Positions 1 to 12,835 of a stretch of DNA of 64,000 nt are shown one piece after another. How positions within the stretch are numbered: the first letter of the stretch is position 1; each line of letters begins with the position of its first letter. The DNA is from Diatrype stigma (taxonomy: Eukaryota > Ascomycota > Sordariomycetes > Xylariales > Diatrypaceae). Under the pieces are notes generated by a model. It was not told where the DNA came from. It searched no databases and saw only the letters and a program-made list of their open reading frames with translations. The stretch lies in assembly GCA_022225965.2 (NCBI GenBank), contig JAKJXP020000001.1, positions 806,001 to 870,000 on the forward strand, given 5' to 3'. The position numbers and the translations under genes were made by a program.

Positions 1-3000
1 GGGGGCAGCAGGAACGATGAAGATGCTCGATCCTGGATTGCTAGCCTAAACCTGGCAGACCTGGCAGACCTGGGTACGACAGCTTGGTGTAGGAGTTGGA
101 CAATACTGGTTTGTGTTGTATTGTATTGTAAGAAGGATGGCTCGGGTGGGATAACCAAGGCAGGTCCAAGTCTTAATATGGTGGTCGGGGGTAACCAATC
201 GTAAGAGTAAGACTTTTTTTCTGCCTTTAACAACGGGTGCGGGGTGCAGTCGGCCTAAGGTACGTACACAATTGCAGCCGACAGAAGGTTGCAGACGACT
301 GTAAAAGGGAAACTATAACTGTCCAGTCTGCGCGGTCAAATCCAGTAGGACTGTGTAGTCTTGAAACCTAGAGATCTAGGGAGGGCAAGTCCGGCAATGG
401 TAGAAGACGACAGTCGGAGCAACAACTCGAGGTTGATGAACCAGTAAACGAAGGTTTTGAGAGGTGACGGGGAGTAAGTGGGAAGGAGGGAAAGAAAAAA
501 ATAATTGCTAGTAGTGAAAATGTACTGGTGGGATACTGGTGGGAAGATGGAGCCCGGAAAACGTGGCCTAGTGATTTAAGTTGATGTGTGATGGTACCGA
601 CCATGTAGGTTCCGATGTATGTAGTATGTATGGGGGTCGGTAGTAGGCAGGCCAGTAAGTGTAGGTAGGAGTGAACACTGAAAGCCTCGCCGTGCTGCTA
701 AGGCGGCTAAAAGGTACGAGGTAGGATTCCAATAAATCGAAAATCAATGCACGTGTGTACGTAGGTATGTATTCCAACAGTCCTGAGCAGGCCAGTCAGA
801 TAAGAATACGGAATAAGAAATGAGGATACCAGTCAGAGCATCGGTATGTTCAGTTGTACGGTATGTTCAGTTGTATGCTGCGTTGTGATTCATCCTTGGG
901 TGTGTGCAAGTGCAACAAGTGTTAGTGCAAGTGCGAGTGCAAGGCAGCGGAACAATCACTGAAAGGTTTCAGGCCCTGGAAATACCTGAAATGTCTCTAG
1001 TATTCCATCAGATCAGGGCACACATGCAGTCGCAGCAGTACCAGTTCGAGTTCCAGATCCCGCCAGTTCCAATGGGAGACGTCGGGAGGAAGGATGCATG
1101 TGTAGGATTTAGGTACTGTGTTAATGCTGTGCGCCTGAGGAGGTACCTCGGCATGTATACGTTAAGAGTACAAGTGCCTGACTTACGGTTGAACCTTGAA
1201 GTGTTAGTGCCCTAAATTAGCTACATCCAGTTGATTAGTTGCCTTATCGATAATAACAGTAAAGTGCCGGTGCCGATACCTAGCAGCCTACTATGTATGT
1301 AGGTAGCAAGTGCCCATGCCAGTGCCCATGCCAGTGCCAGTGCCAGTGCCAGTGCTGATGCCTAGGTATGAGCGGTACGGGTAACTGCCTAGGCAGGTAT
1401 GTATGTATGTATGTATAACTATGTACGCTTTGTAAGTACTAGCAGAGAGTTACCTGCCAATACCTACCATCTGCCAATACTAATACGAATACCGATGCCA
1501 TGCTGTTGCAAGCCAGAAAGGATGGTCAATGTCCGGTGTCAATTATGTCTAGAAGGAGAAGGAGAGATGCTCTTGACAAAACATCTCATCATTAGTAAAC
1601 CCGGTTAGCCGGTAATAATCATACCGACCCGCACATTCCGATATCAAGCAGACATATTAATGATCACAGTAGCAATACAGGTAACTACCTAGGTAGGTTG
1701 GGCACGCAAGTCTTCTGTATGTAGGATGTACATGTAGTTAAGATGTATGTAAATAGGTACCTAGGTAGTTAGTGTACGCTGCAGAATGAACTATAGCACT
1801 GCAGTGTAAGCACCCTCCAGCATGCCTGGATGTTAAAGACTTGTTGTTATCTACCTAGGTAGGGTAGGTAAGTAGTTAGTAGTTCTACCTAGCAGTGTTT
1901 TCACAATGACAACTGCTAAAACACACAACCTTAAGTAACCATCGAAGCGGGATTTTTGGATAATTCGGAATATTCATCTGTGTGCCTCAGAAGCGATGGC
2001 AGGACGGAATGTTAGCCTCAAGCGGGCCCTGCCTAAATACCTCCACACTGTCTAATCGATATGCCTACATCCCTACTTGCCTGCTTATATACCAATCATA
2101 CCGGCTTTACACATGTCAGGAAACCAGTACTTGACCATCATGATTCTGATAACGACCTGCCTAGGGCTGCTAGGCTAAGTAGGATAATTTCTGCATATAA
2201 CGCAACCCTACATTATCCTGAAGTCTTTGGCACTTGAAAATCTAGCGCAAGGATTGTAGAAAATACCCGATGTATGCACACCTGGGTAGGTAGATGTCGT
2301 TAGATTGAACATGCCAAAAAGGCAAGGAGAAATAAGTGAAACCATCTTCGTCTCTTCTGCTCCAACTTCCCCCAAACAAACAGGATCTCTCTGCAACCCC
2401 ATAATATCAAGTGCCTATCTTTAGTAAACGAACTCGCATCAAACTGGTGGGGTCAAATATGCAGAGACAAACGTAGTTCAGTCAAGGGACCCTCATACAA
2501 GGGACTGTATATCTCACATCTAAATGAGTATGACTTATGTTTGCATATATTAAATTTTCCTTTGTGGCTTATGTTAACCCGAAGCATCCACAGGGGCGAT
2601 CTAGATAATTCGGGGGATTCGAATCCGGGCTAGCCAGGTATAAGAGATCTTGGCCCGAGGGACTGACTCGGCTAGATGGTATCTAGCAGTGTGAATTTTA
2701 TATCCCACGTATATTAAGACCGAGACTTCAAGGTTCATAGGGCTGAGAATTCCTTATAGGAGATACAGACAGTAATGACGACTGGAAGCTAGGTGATGAT
2801 GGCACTATCGTCGACCTCCTTGCAGCGCCAGGGTGTTACTGTGGCTTTTGCGTTTGACTTCATTATCATAATCTTCCGTCAAAGCCGGGCCCGCCTTACG
2901 CTCATTCTTTGACAGTATTAATCATAGCAGGGGAATGCGTAGACTTCTTGTTTCTCTGCCAAAAAGGTTGCCTAACAACAGAGGCCCTATAGGTGCCCAC

Positions 3001-3324
3001 GAGCCCATCTCGAAAAACCCACTCCGGGTGAGCGAGAGGAAACCTTCGGAGGCAATAATCTGCCATTCATGGTTCATCACGACCTACAAAAGGTAGACAC
3101 CAATGTCTTACCTAATCCCAACGCCTCTAGATATCAACCCCTTCTCATTACGAACCGTGGCCTGAATAGGAACTGCACTTCGCATAGCCAACGTTGACGT
3201 ATGTTACTCATGCTTAGTACATACCCGGCAGAGACGCATGTCGGCCTCACATTGACTTGTATCCACCGGCCCGGTGTTCTCGGTATTTTTACACGTCAGA
3301 ATCGGCATAATACAAAGTTTGCGG
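1..3324. other. Gene-poor intergenic region, no gene supported
   Basis: I see no reading frame with splice sites or family resemblance here. The stretch is rich in short direct repeats: CCTGGCAGA at 46-72, GTGCAAGTGC-like words at 903-945, a CCAGTG minisatellite near 1308-1363, and GTAT repeats near 1396-1418. Three exact ACCTAGGT palindromes lie at 1687, 1759 and 1853. A B-box-like word near 2613 has no matching A box, so it was not called a tRNA. Confidence 0.6.
1308..1363. repeat. CCAGTG minisatellite
   Basis: Six-base units CCAGTG and variants (CCCATG) run in tandem for about nine copies. The tract is intergenic and no gene is attached to it. It is flanked by GTAGGTA-type simple sequence. 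Confidence 0.75.
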
Positions 3325-4507
3325 CTAGCCAGTCATCCACGCGGCTGCTCTTCTAGCTCCGAAGCTGGTTGCGAGTCGAAGACCACTCGTCCCCATCGGG
3401 AAATAACTGACCAAATACCATAAGAGGCAAGCAATTTGTACGATCGCGGAAAATAGGGTGAGGATAGTGCTTTGAAGCTGTGGATTTATTAGTGCCCAGG
3501 TCAACGTTGAGAACATAGAAGGGATAGCCTACCCCGATAGAAAAGTAGATAGACAAGGCTAGTGAACCGAAGTACGCGGCAGTGAAAGGAAGGCGAGGCC
3601 CGGAACTTAGGTGTTGGAGATAGGCCGTCGGGCCCATCATGACCGCGAAGGAAGAAAGGAAGAGAACAGATCCAAATGTCCATCTAAGAAAGCAGACCAG
3701 TTAGTTCTCTATATTAGTATGCGTGTCCCGAACTCATATAGCTAGGATATCTTAGGAAAGGAGGAAGATAGACGTGGAAACAAGGTTAAACCCGCCAGGT
3801 CGATCACCCGCACCATCATGCAAGATGTATGCATATGCGTGCGCGGCTTGCTGCACACAATCTGATCAAGAGATAGTCCACTAGGAAGGGGCCTCTCAGG
3901 ATCACGAGGGATGGGGTTGGCAGGGATAAACAGGGACCGAGGGGGACTTAAACAGAAGCCTTACAGAATGACGAATTTTCGAGGCTTAGCTATTAAGACG
4001 GGCCATAGAGCGAAGCAAAGAACAAAGCAAGCCAAAGCACCCAAGTTGCAGGCACCGAATATCAGCAGGCGATCCCAGCGGCTCACTATACGAAGAATCG
4101 AGATCTCGAGTCAGCTTTGGAACATATCTTGCGGGTTGCTGGCCCATGTGCGACAGTGGAAGGTGGCGCGCGGAAGATGCACATGGCAACCAAGGCACAT
4201 ATTGTAGGGGGTGGGCAGGAGTGGGGGTGGAGATGGGGGGTATGGACTGGCATAGACAGAATGCTATAGTCAGAGTCAACCTACAAGCAAGCCAACCCTC
4301 TTCTTCATCTCGTCGGTTGCTGGCAGGGAGAGGAGCGCCGGCGCCCTCGTTGACAGGAAGCTGGACGTAGCCACGGTCGCCGAAGGGGTTGAGAGACTTG
4401 ATCGATGAAAGGAGACCCGTCTGCTGAGAAGTGTTGACTGGGAAGTCTGGATCCCGCCGCGACCATCCCAGTGAGTTCATGGAATCTCTGAAAGAGGTAG
4501 ATGCCAT
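3325..4507 (-). CDS. SFT2: Sft2 family Golgi vesicle-transport protein
   Basis: Four exons on the minus strand: 4507-4285, 4085-3965, 3683-3533 and 3477-3325, all phase-consistent, giving 215 residues. The hydrophilic N-terminus carries the family pattern SLGWSRRDPD and LNPFGDRGYV, then GWLALSRWDRLLIFGACNLG leads into four membrane segments. MMGPTAYLQHLSSGPRLPFT sits between the second and third, and a short GLRLATSFG tail follows the last. In yeast, Sft2 is a Golgi tetraspan protein that supports fusion of endosome-derived vesicles with the Golgi. Donors are GTAGG, GTAAGG and GTAGGC, and acceptors are TATAG, TTAG and CACAG. The start at 4507 is the only ATG that gives the conserved N-terminus. 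Nothing looks broken. Confidence 0.93.
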
Positions 4508-7500
4508 TATGACGGGTATCGTTCGTCACGCAACCGGGATATCCAATCTCCAACGTCTGGTATCCAGTATTTGCTCTAGGTTGGTAGGTATAGCTTCGCG
4601 AAAGTGTGTGCGGGCAGCGCGTGCGTGCCAGAAGTGTCTCGGTATCGCGTAATCGGGTCGAGGTTATTGTAGGAGACTCGAGTCGTTGGTGGGTATATTG
4701 GGTACTACGCTACCATGGCAACTCGGGCGGATAAAGAAGACGCAAGAGATGTACAGTAAAGGATGTCAAGTGACCCCCTTTCTCACTCTGACATAGACTC
4801 CACCTGGGTATGTACAGTGTCGAGGCAGGGAGACAGGGAGGCAGGGAGGAAGGTGTGTAGGTATGTAGGTAGGTATCCGACGCAGATGGTGGACTGGAGT
4901 TGAGGAAAGGGGTCTGATGGCGATGATGGTGGTGGTGATGGAGGTGTCTTTGCGTTTGGTCACTTGGGGTTGTTTGTTGCCTTTGAAGCTCGAGAGGGTG
5001 TGGAGAATCAAGGAAGCGGCTTGAGTGTTGAGGCGTCCTGCTTGGTTGAATGAGCTAACTAAGTACAATAGTACAATAAAGCACCTAGCTAGCCGCATCA
5101 AAAGCTGGTCCGGACAAGTACCCTCTTGTAGACGCTACCTAGGTAACTGGAGGCTGCCATTAGCCTGGCTCATGAACCAATAGCATCCCATATCTCCGGG
5201 CTCCAGTAAAACCAGCCACTGACCACGGGATCCTATCTACGGTGGGGCTGATGCAACACTGCTCTGGAAAGGGTGGCTTAAACGCTGAACAAGCGGAACT
5301 AGATGCGCAATGTACGTAACATGCCCCTATGTAGATGGTTAACTAGGAGGTAGGCCATGTAAGTGTCTACGCATTGTCGTCGTCAGAGTCAGTTGGATCT
5401 GGCACTTACATGGCCATGCTACTACTCATACTGACTTTGTGTAAGTCATACCTAGGTCATATAAAGGTGGCAGTTTGTATGCTAGGTACACTCTTACAAA
5501 TGCCAAGTCCTGGTTCACTCAGCAAGATATAGAGATGAGGGAAACCATGATGATGTATAAACTCTAGGGATATGCTCGGAATGCTGGTATAAGCCAGTAG
5601 TTTGAACCAGATAAACAACCAAGTCTCTTAGCTACTGGTAGATATATGTATATGATTCGAAGCTATACATGGTCAAATGGGTAGGCAGGTAACCATGTTA
5701 TATGATACATAATATACAATATGGGGCTGATTGCTGGTTTATCTGCCTTGATGTCGGTACATAGTATATCTCAAGATTTGGTGGCCTAGCATGTCAACAG
5801 AACTATAGGATGATGATTGGTTGCGGACTTGGTTGATCAAATGCAACCTGTAATGTACTTGAAACGTTTATACTCTTAATGTTACCTATTGGTCCAGGTT
5901 GAGAGTATAGGTATGGAAGCTGTGCATAGAAAGCACCTGGGCAATTGATAAACAGGTAGACTGACTGATAGGTAGCAGCGACTATGTACGTAGGTAGGCA
6001 CTTGATGCATATCGCAGGTATTTAGGACATTAACTACGTCATATCTCTGCTACCTAGGTATCCTGGGGGCAACTAGTTCCATGTCTGCATGTGTGTGCAG
6101 CAATCAGCCGAACGCGGGGCAATAGTGATTACTATAGGTGTGTATATCCACTTGCACATGCACCAGAGAAGTGAAGCGATAGAGTGAATACTCGGTCATG
6201 CTCTCCATGCACCCTTTTCATTCTTTATCTCAGACTTCATCTCTTAGCAAACCAGCATTCACGGCCTCGAACAGTATCCCGAATCGTGCCGGGCGGGCGC
6301 TAGAACCCTTGTGTATCCAAGCTGCCAAGCTCTTTGTATAACACCCAGATAGCTAACTACTACACACCTATGTAGGCAGTCTAGGCAATAGGCACATATG
6401 CATATGCATGAGGGTTATAGTATCCTACCAGGTATATAGGAGATATATAGGTAGTATAGCAGTCGGATACATTCTTTCTATTGTTACAGCACTGGGGTAA
6501 TTAACCCACCTGCAGTGGTGAAAAGCGCCAACCTGCAGCCTTGTCGTCCCAGATCGCCGCCAGCATTGCTGTATCCACATGTACTACGGCAGTCGGCAGT
6601 CGATCCCGCCCTTGAGAGCACTTGCATGAGTTCTGCACGCACCCGTTCTATCTTTTGAAGCTACGTTGATGCAACCAATAAAAGACACTCCACCGGCTAT
6701 CATCTTGAAGATCATAACGTTACTACATGGCGGCTTCGGTCTGTTGCGCCCAGTAGCCGCCATGCCCCTCAAGAGATCGTCAGGGTCTTCAGGTATTTAC
6801 CATAACTCACCTTACTACAGTCACTGCTTGAGTGCCAAACCCCTCCTTTCCCCACGCCTTCACTACAATTGCTTGACGGGCGGCTTTAATGCCAAATAAG
6901 CCGGAAGACGCCCTTACCGCAGACAAAGGCAGTAGAGGTAGGAGATGTTCCCCCGCGCTTCACCTCACTGACATCATATCGCAGCATTGCATGCCTACCA
7001 CACCGATGGAGCTGGATCATTGCCATATTGGGTAGGTAGATTAGTAGTTGCAGGTGCTTGCTCCTGTCCACAAAAGCCTACATAGGTGCACTTGGCTGAC
7101 CCGATTATAGTAGCATGGTTAGTATAGAGAGGGCCATCCCGTGGCAGAAAGTGAAGTAATCAGTACTTCGTATCGGAGACACCATACATTATTCATTTGC
7201 ACCGTTAGTTAGTCATCATGAAACCTGGTGCTTTGGAGATGAGAGATTCCCATGCCCTCTGATCTCACTTTCCCATGCCCTTATGGCATTTATAATAAAA
7301 AGCAGAGCTAGCATGGAATGGGTGGCATAATGTCTTACTTAACTTACCTTGGTTGGTGGGTTGGCTGACTTCGGCCTGGTCACGAGCTAGACAGTTGCCC
7401 TCCTTCAGGTTGTGAGAAGAACCCACCTAAACCCAACATGGACGAAAAGAGCCCGGTGAAAACGCGAGGAACATTGTCGTCTTGCTCACCACCCTGTGCA

Positions 7501-10383
7501 TCCCGTCCACACCACTAGGGAAGACATGGAAATGCCCCAGCCCCATCATAGAGTCAGGAGACGCGTCAAGTAGGGACGACTCCCTTTATCATCGGATAGA
7601 TCCCTTGGCCGCAGGGAGCCCTCTAGCTGCATGTATGGTAAGCAGTCAGGCAAGGTATAAGAAGAGTGCTGTGGCCGTTCCAAGCTCCCCCACGGATGGA
7701 GGATCGAATGAACGAACTTTCACAGGACTGTTTTACGGCTAGGCGATTTTCTGCAATCTAATGAAGAAGCCATCGCCCACTCTCTTCTTGACATTCCGGC
7801 CTTCGCAATATTCTTATCTGATGTCTAGCAGAACCACACAAGCGACCAAACCAATAGACAAGACTATCCGTCTATACTAGATCCAAACTAGCAGTTACAG
7901 GACAACCCCCCACCGACTTATTCTCGATCGTGGCAAGTTTGCATACAGGAGGAACTGGCGTCATTCAAGCCCTTTTGGAAAATAAAGTGAATGATACACG
8001 GCGACTCGGCACTGCTTCTATCTCGAACCGCGGGCTCAACAGCAACAAGAGATTGGTGGACGTGGGAAGCTGGGACAATATTACCATTGCCATTATCGAA
8101 AGACTGAAAAGCTCCGACTGGGCAGGATTTCGCAACTTTAGGGGACCACAGTGGGGTAAGATAGCCTTGGCATACACTCCCGTCTTCTTGAGATACAGGA
8201 GACCCTGATTCTCTTGCACTCTGATAGGTTGGCTGGCTCCTGTCCGAGTCTCAACGCGAGGCAACTCAACTTTAAGGGCTGCGAGGCACAGCGAATCCAG
8301 GAGGACACACATGAGAATAAGCCAGTGTTGGCTTTGTCGTCGCACATCTTACAAACGCCTTACACACACCTTCTACACGCTACATACTTGCCTACTGGTT
8401 ACTTACATGTGCCTCGACTAAAGCACCTGCATTCACTACACTAGGAGCCCACCTCTTGAGGTAACAACCCCGCTTGCCCGCCTATAAAGCTATCTGGGGC
8501 CTTTCATCCATCCAACCAAGCAGTCAGTCAGTCACTTACAAGCCGAGTCATAGAGATCCAAACCCATTACGACCTATCATTCAATCACACATCCGTTGCA
8601 TCTGAAGCCTCGGGATCTGGAGGTGTTCGGTTTGATTGTCTACCAATTCAGGTATTTCTCCCTCAGCCTCAAGCCTCTCACAGCCGCTAGGAGAGTGCCT
8701 TCACAGTAGGTGGGCGCCACTAACCACGAACCGCCTTGGTAGCATAGACGTACTAGCACAAACGTACCTATCACATCGCCACTACCTACGCCCGCCAAAG
8801 TTCCAGGTAGTGTGCCCCCGTTTCTTTGTACATACATACATGCATCCCTTTCCCCCTTCTGCCTTCTGCCATTCCACTACAAACATCCACTACAAACACT
8901 CTGTTACGTGCCTCCAAGTTCGGTGAGCGACGGTAGACAGCAGCTCTCTATATTAGCTATATATTCTCTATATTAGGGCATACTATCGTTATTGGTTGTT
9001 TGAAACAACTAGCTTACCTGGTGCCGATCAAGTCCGATTCTTTGTTGCCGCGATTTGCGCATCCCGAACAGACGCTCTCGTCATATTCCGAGCCGAGGAA
9101 CCTGGAACCTACCCAGGCTGCTAGGTTTATTCGACGTTAATTCACATTGATTGCGTGTGGTAGCTCCGAGCTTACCGTGCCTGCCCATCGCGCACCTGCA
9201 ATATTCACATATCATATACCTATACCTACATAGTAAGTAACTACAAGTACATGCACCTTCCGATTCGTATAGGTATCTACTCGTAGGTATCTACTTGCAG
9301 GTATCTACATACACCTCTCTACCTGCACCTCCCTACATACATAACCACAACTTATCTGCCTGGCCTCAACCGACGGACACACCCATCTCTCTGCCCTTCG
9401 CCCTCTTGCTCTTGGCTCTTGACTCTTACTCATACACATCCCTCTACACATACCATACCGCCTTTCCCATCCTTGATTCTTAAATACGGCTGTCCTCGCT
9501 GCCCAGCTAGCACATTCCCGGAAACTCTGTTGTCTGACTCTTCTTTCTCGATCAGCACGCTGTTGGCCGTTGCCTTCCTGGACTGAACTATAATTGAACG
9601 AAACTCTCACATCCTTTTTTCCGCCTTTTGCCCCATCGTGAGTTGCGGCGCACGTCCATCTGGCAAAGTGTAACCGAGTACTGTACACACCGCTGTGTCC
9701 TTTACGCAAGTTACCTACCTATAGTAAGTACGTTCTGCTAATTTTATTCTTATTCTGCAACTTGGCCATATTTATATCCGCCTAGCGAAGAAATAAATAA
9801 AAAGACGGTGGAGATCAGGAATTGGCACCAAGCACCAAGCATCATCGCATCTTCTTACTGATTTACACCCTAGACCCCTAGGCTATCTACCTAGTCATCC
9901 ATCACACGGACACAGTCGCACCAAGACGTATGGCTTTATAGTACCCAACAGCATACGATCTTAGTTCTGACGGAAGAGGTTCGTACCATACAAATCATCT
10001 CCTCTGTTTTTTTATTCAAGCTGTACTGCACATCCTAGCATGGAGCGATTGCCGTTGTTATTCCCTTCCACTATATCCATCCATGCCTTTAAGTGTGTCG
10101 CTTCGCTGAGTCCATCCCCACATCCCACATCTTACGTCCCACCTTTGAACCCACCAAACCCTCCCGCTTCACCGCACTCTTCTTGTACCCGATAGCTAAG
10201 TGCGGGGCTGACTCGCTTTCGACAGTAAATCCTTCGTGCGACATCTCCCATTCCTGGCCGTAAGGTGGCGGCCTCGAGAATTCCGACCGCGCTTGCTTTG
10301 CAGCTGCCGGTGTAGCCCATAAACTCTCCCCGACAATCTACATTTTCTCCATCTTAGGTAGATACGTATTGGCTTCGCTCACC
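4508..10383. other. Long intergenic region between SFT2 and the bHLH gene
   Basis: About 5.9 kb separate two divergent genes. I found no gene. Short open frames at 6666-6899, 7482-7742 and 7930-8444 lack splice structure and family signal. The first part carries ACCTAGGT palindromes (5137, 5450, 6052). From about 8.4 to 10.3 kb the plus strand becomes C/T-rich with many CTACCTAC words, as expected for a long fungal promoter and 5' leader before the regulator at 10384. Confidence 0.55.
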
Positions 10384-12003
10384 ATGGCACAACACGGTTA
10401 TACCCAGTTCGGTGGAGTCCACCACCACAACAACGGTGGCAGCATTGACCCAAACGACCTCGCCATGGCCGGAACTTACGGATCTTCTTCTTACTCCAAC
10501 AACTTCAACGGAAACAACAGTACCTCCAACGGTTTCTTCGATGACGACGAACTCTTAGATGGTCTTGCCAGTCCGACCGAGCCGATGGCGAACCAAGGCG
10601 GTATGCATAACCAAGGCCAGGACTTCGGAGGCATGAACGACGTGAACATGGCCTTCCAACAAGGCTTGTATCCATCGCCTCACAACAACTCCGGCATGCA
10701 AATGGGCCAGTCGCACATCAACGGCTTTTCCAACACTCCTGACGGCGACCCTATTCAGAGTCCATATGTCCAGAGCTACAACCAGCCCCAGTTTCGTCAG
10801 ATGCAGCCTCCCCAGCCTTTTGGCACCTCTCTTCACTCTCCAGTCTCGTACTCGGGCTCCCCCATGGGAAATGGCGACCCAAAAAGTGAGAGCAAGGATT
10901 CCAACTACCTGAATGCCAATTCACGTCCTCGCCTTTCGCAGTCGATGCAGCGCAAGGCCTCGAACACCAGGAGCCCCCTCACGCCAACAACGACAGCAGC
11001 CATGTCCGCCATGACAATGAATTCGCAGGAGTCGCCAGCATTCGGCGCCCAGCCCATCCGGACACCTAATGGACATCACGAAAAGTCACCTTCCGGTCAG
11101 TGGATGCCGACCCCCAATAGCCTGTCCTCCTTCCCTGGCTCCGGCTTTTCCTCGCCCATGCAGCAACATGCGATGCAAAATCCCCAGATCACCGACGTCT
11201 TGCTCAAGGGAGGTACATCGATGCCTGCAAAGCTCGGTGGACCCAATGGTGTCTCGTCGCAAGAGATGAAGAGGAAGCGGCGTAGAGAATCTCACAACCT
11301 TGTCGAGCGGCGGCGCAGGGACAACATCAACGAGAGGATCCAGGATTTGAGCAAACTGGTTCCGCCCCACAGGTTAGAGGACGAGAAGATTCGTAAGCTC
11401 ATTCAGAATGGGACACCTCTGTCTCCAAACCTGTCCGGCGTTTCTCCAGGTCAGGCAACCTCCGGTCTAGCCGGCCCCGGCGCGAAACGGGCTACCGGTG
11501 CTGGTAACATTACGACTGGACTGCCGCTCGAAGAAAAGGACAAGGGCCCCAACAAAGGGGATATCCTCAATGGAGCCGTCAGTTGGACAAGGGATCTCAT
11601 GTGGATGTTGCATCTCAAACTCCAACAACAAGAGGAGCTCATCAATACCATTGCTGAACTGGGTGGCAGCGTACCTCTGGAGCTCACTGAAGACGAGAAG
11701 CGCATGCAAACCGAACTAATGGAGGCGATATCCAAGAACGGACCGCACACCTTCTCTTACTCGCGCTTTGCCGGTTCTGGCCTGCGGGTACCGCAACACA
11801 CCGACTATAAAGGCGAACCCATGAATGGGTCCGGAACTGGAGTTGAGGGCATCTCGGGAAGCCCCGATGACAACTCAGCAATTGATCTGACAGGCGATCT
11901 AGGGGGTGCAGATCAGTACTGGAATGATCCCGATGACGACAGCGCTCCCGCATCGATCAATTTCAAAGAGGAGGATGAATACGGGATGGACCTGACGGTG
12001 TAG
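10384..12003 (+). CDS. bHLH transcription factor, Rtg3/MiT-like
   Basis: This is a single-exon gene of 539 residues. The start is the ATG at 10384 in the context ACCATGGC; the frame is open slightly further upstream but without another ATG. The first 290 residues are low complexity, rich in Asn, Gln, Ser and Pro, with an acidic patch (DDDELLDG) that could activate transcription. From about residue 297 come KRKRRR, the basic region ESHNLVERRRRDNINERIQ and helix 1. A loop of roughly 60 residues rich in Gly, Pro and Ala follows, then helix 2 (GDILNGAVSWTRDLMWMLH) and a leucine-containing coiled extension. The HNLxERRRR basic region with a His-Glu-Arg E-box reading set is typical of Rtg3, USF and MiT-like factors. 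The C-terminus is acidic. Targets cannot be deduced; nutrient or retrograde control is an inference from the subfamily. Confidence 0.88.
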   Translation: MAQHGYTQFGGVHHHNNGGSIDPNDLAMAGTYGSSSYSNNFNGNNSTSNGFFDDDELLDGLASPTEPMANQGGMHNQGQDFGGMNDVNMAFQQGLYPSPHNNSGMQMGQSHINGFSNTPDGDPIQSPYVQSYNQPQFRQMQPPQPFGTSLHSPVSYSGSPMGNGDPKSESKDSNYLNANSRPRLSQSMQRKASNTRSPLTPTTTAAMSAMTMNSQESPAFGAQPIRTPNGHHEKSPSGQWMPTPNSLSSFPGSGFSSPMQQHAMQNPQITDVLLKGGTSMPAKLGGPNGVSSQEMKRKRRRESHNLVERRRRDNINERIQDLSKLVPPHRLEDEKIRKLIQNGTPLSPNLSGVSPGQATSGLAGPGAKRATGAGNITTGLPLEEKDKGPNKGDILNGAVSWTRDLMWMLHLKLQQQEELINTIAELGGSVPLELTEDEKRMQTELMEAISKNGPHTFSYSRFAGSGLRVPQHTDYKGEPMNGSGTGVEGISGSPDDNSAIDLTGDLGGADQYWNDPDDDSAPASINFKEEDEYGMDLTV

Positions 12004-12835
12004 TGGAACTACAAATGCCAAATCTAGCTTATCCAAGCCCACCAGCCCCCTCACTCCTTCGTTTTCTTCTTTCCCATGTCTCTTTTTCTTGGTCTTCATA
12101 CTATCAGGCTATCGCATCCATCATATTTTTAGGCATTTTTTATCATTACGGGAACATTTGTGTTGCATATCATGGTCGTTCGGGGTGGCACAGGCGTTCT
12201 CTATGCCCAGGAGGCAGACGGCATGACTTGCTCGGGTACGGACATACAACGGATTGGTACAACGGGGAGGCATGACTTGATGTCATCCACGATTTTAATA
12301 TTGGCTTCATTCACAACCTGAGCTCTGATTTTCTGCCCTTTCCTTGCTTTCCTTTGTCTCCTTTTCCCTCGATGATACCTGGTCAAGGAGTTCGGGATAC
12401 CATGTTAGCGTTGCTGTTTCTTGCATCACCGACATCACACGCATGTATGTAGCCTTTCGCATTAGCGGGCAGCTGAATTCTATTGATCTACCCCTGATCA
12501 ACGCGGGCTGTGGCGACACAGCGGACCGTGACAAGCTAGGTACTCGCCGTGTCGCCACGGCTCGCGTAAACCACACGTACAGCGTTCATAGCGTTTATAT
12601 ATAACCATACCCCATTCAGCTTGACAAACAGCAGTACAAGCAGCACGGTAATAGTGACTAGGTGACACATAGCTTCCTACCTGCTCATAGACCACCGTAG
12701 CTCATCAGCTGCAAGCAAAGCTAGCTACCTTTTTCGTAGACGCTGAAACTAGGTTGGATAGTCGTCCGCTTGCTCATATGTCTGTCCTTTCTAATAGGAA
12801 TCATGCCCGTGCTGGCTTGGCTTTTGCTATGCCTA
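12004..12835. other. Convergent intergenic region, bHLH / NPR3
   Basis: This is shared 3' sequence of two convergent genes, with T-rich stretches after 12100 that could serve as 3' UTR. No additional gene is seen. Confidence 0.6.

Noticed and set aside
2605..2640. tRNA-like B box (GGATTCGAATCC)
   Set aside because: No A box at the right spacing and no acceptor-stem pairing could be seen.
3965..4085. Apparent frameshift in SFT2 membrane segment 2
   Set aside because: It came from misreading the line break at 4020/4021; with the bases read correctly the exon is open and the protein intact.
7482..8444. Chain of three short plus-strand frames as a possible gene
   Set aside because: No donor-acceptor pairs join them in frame and no protein similarity is recognised.
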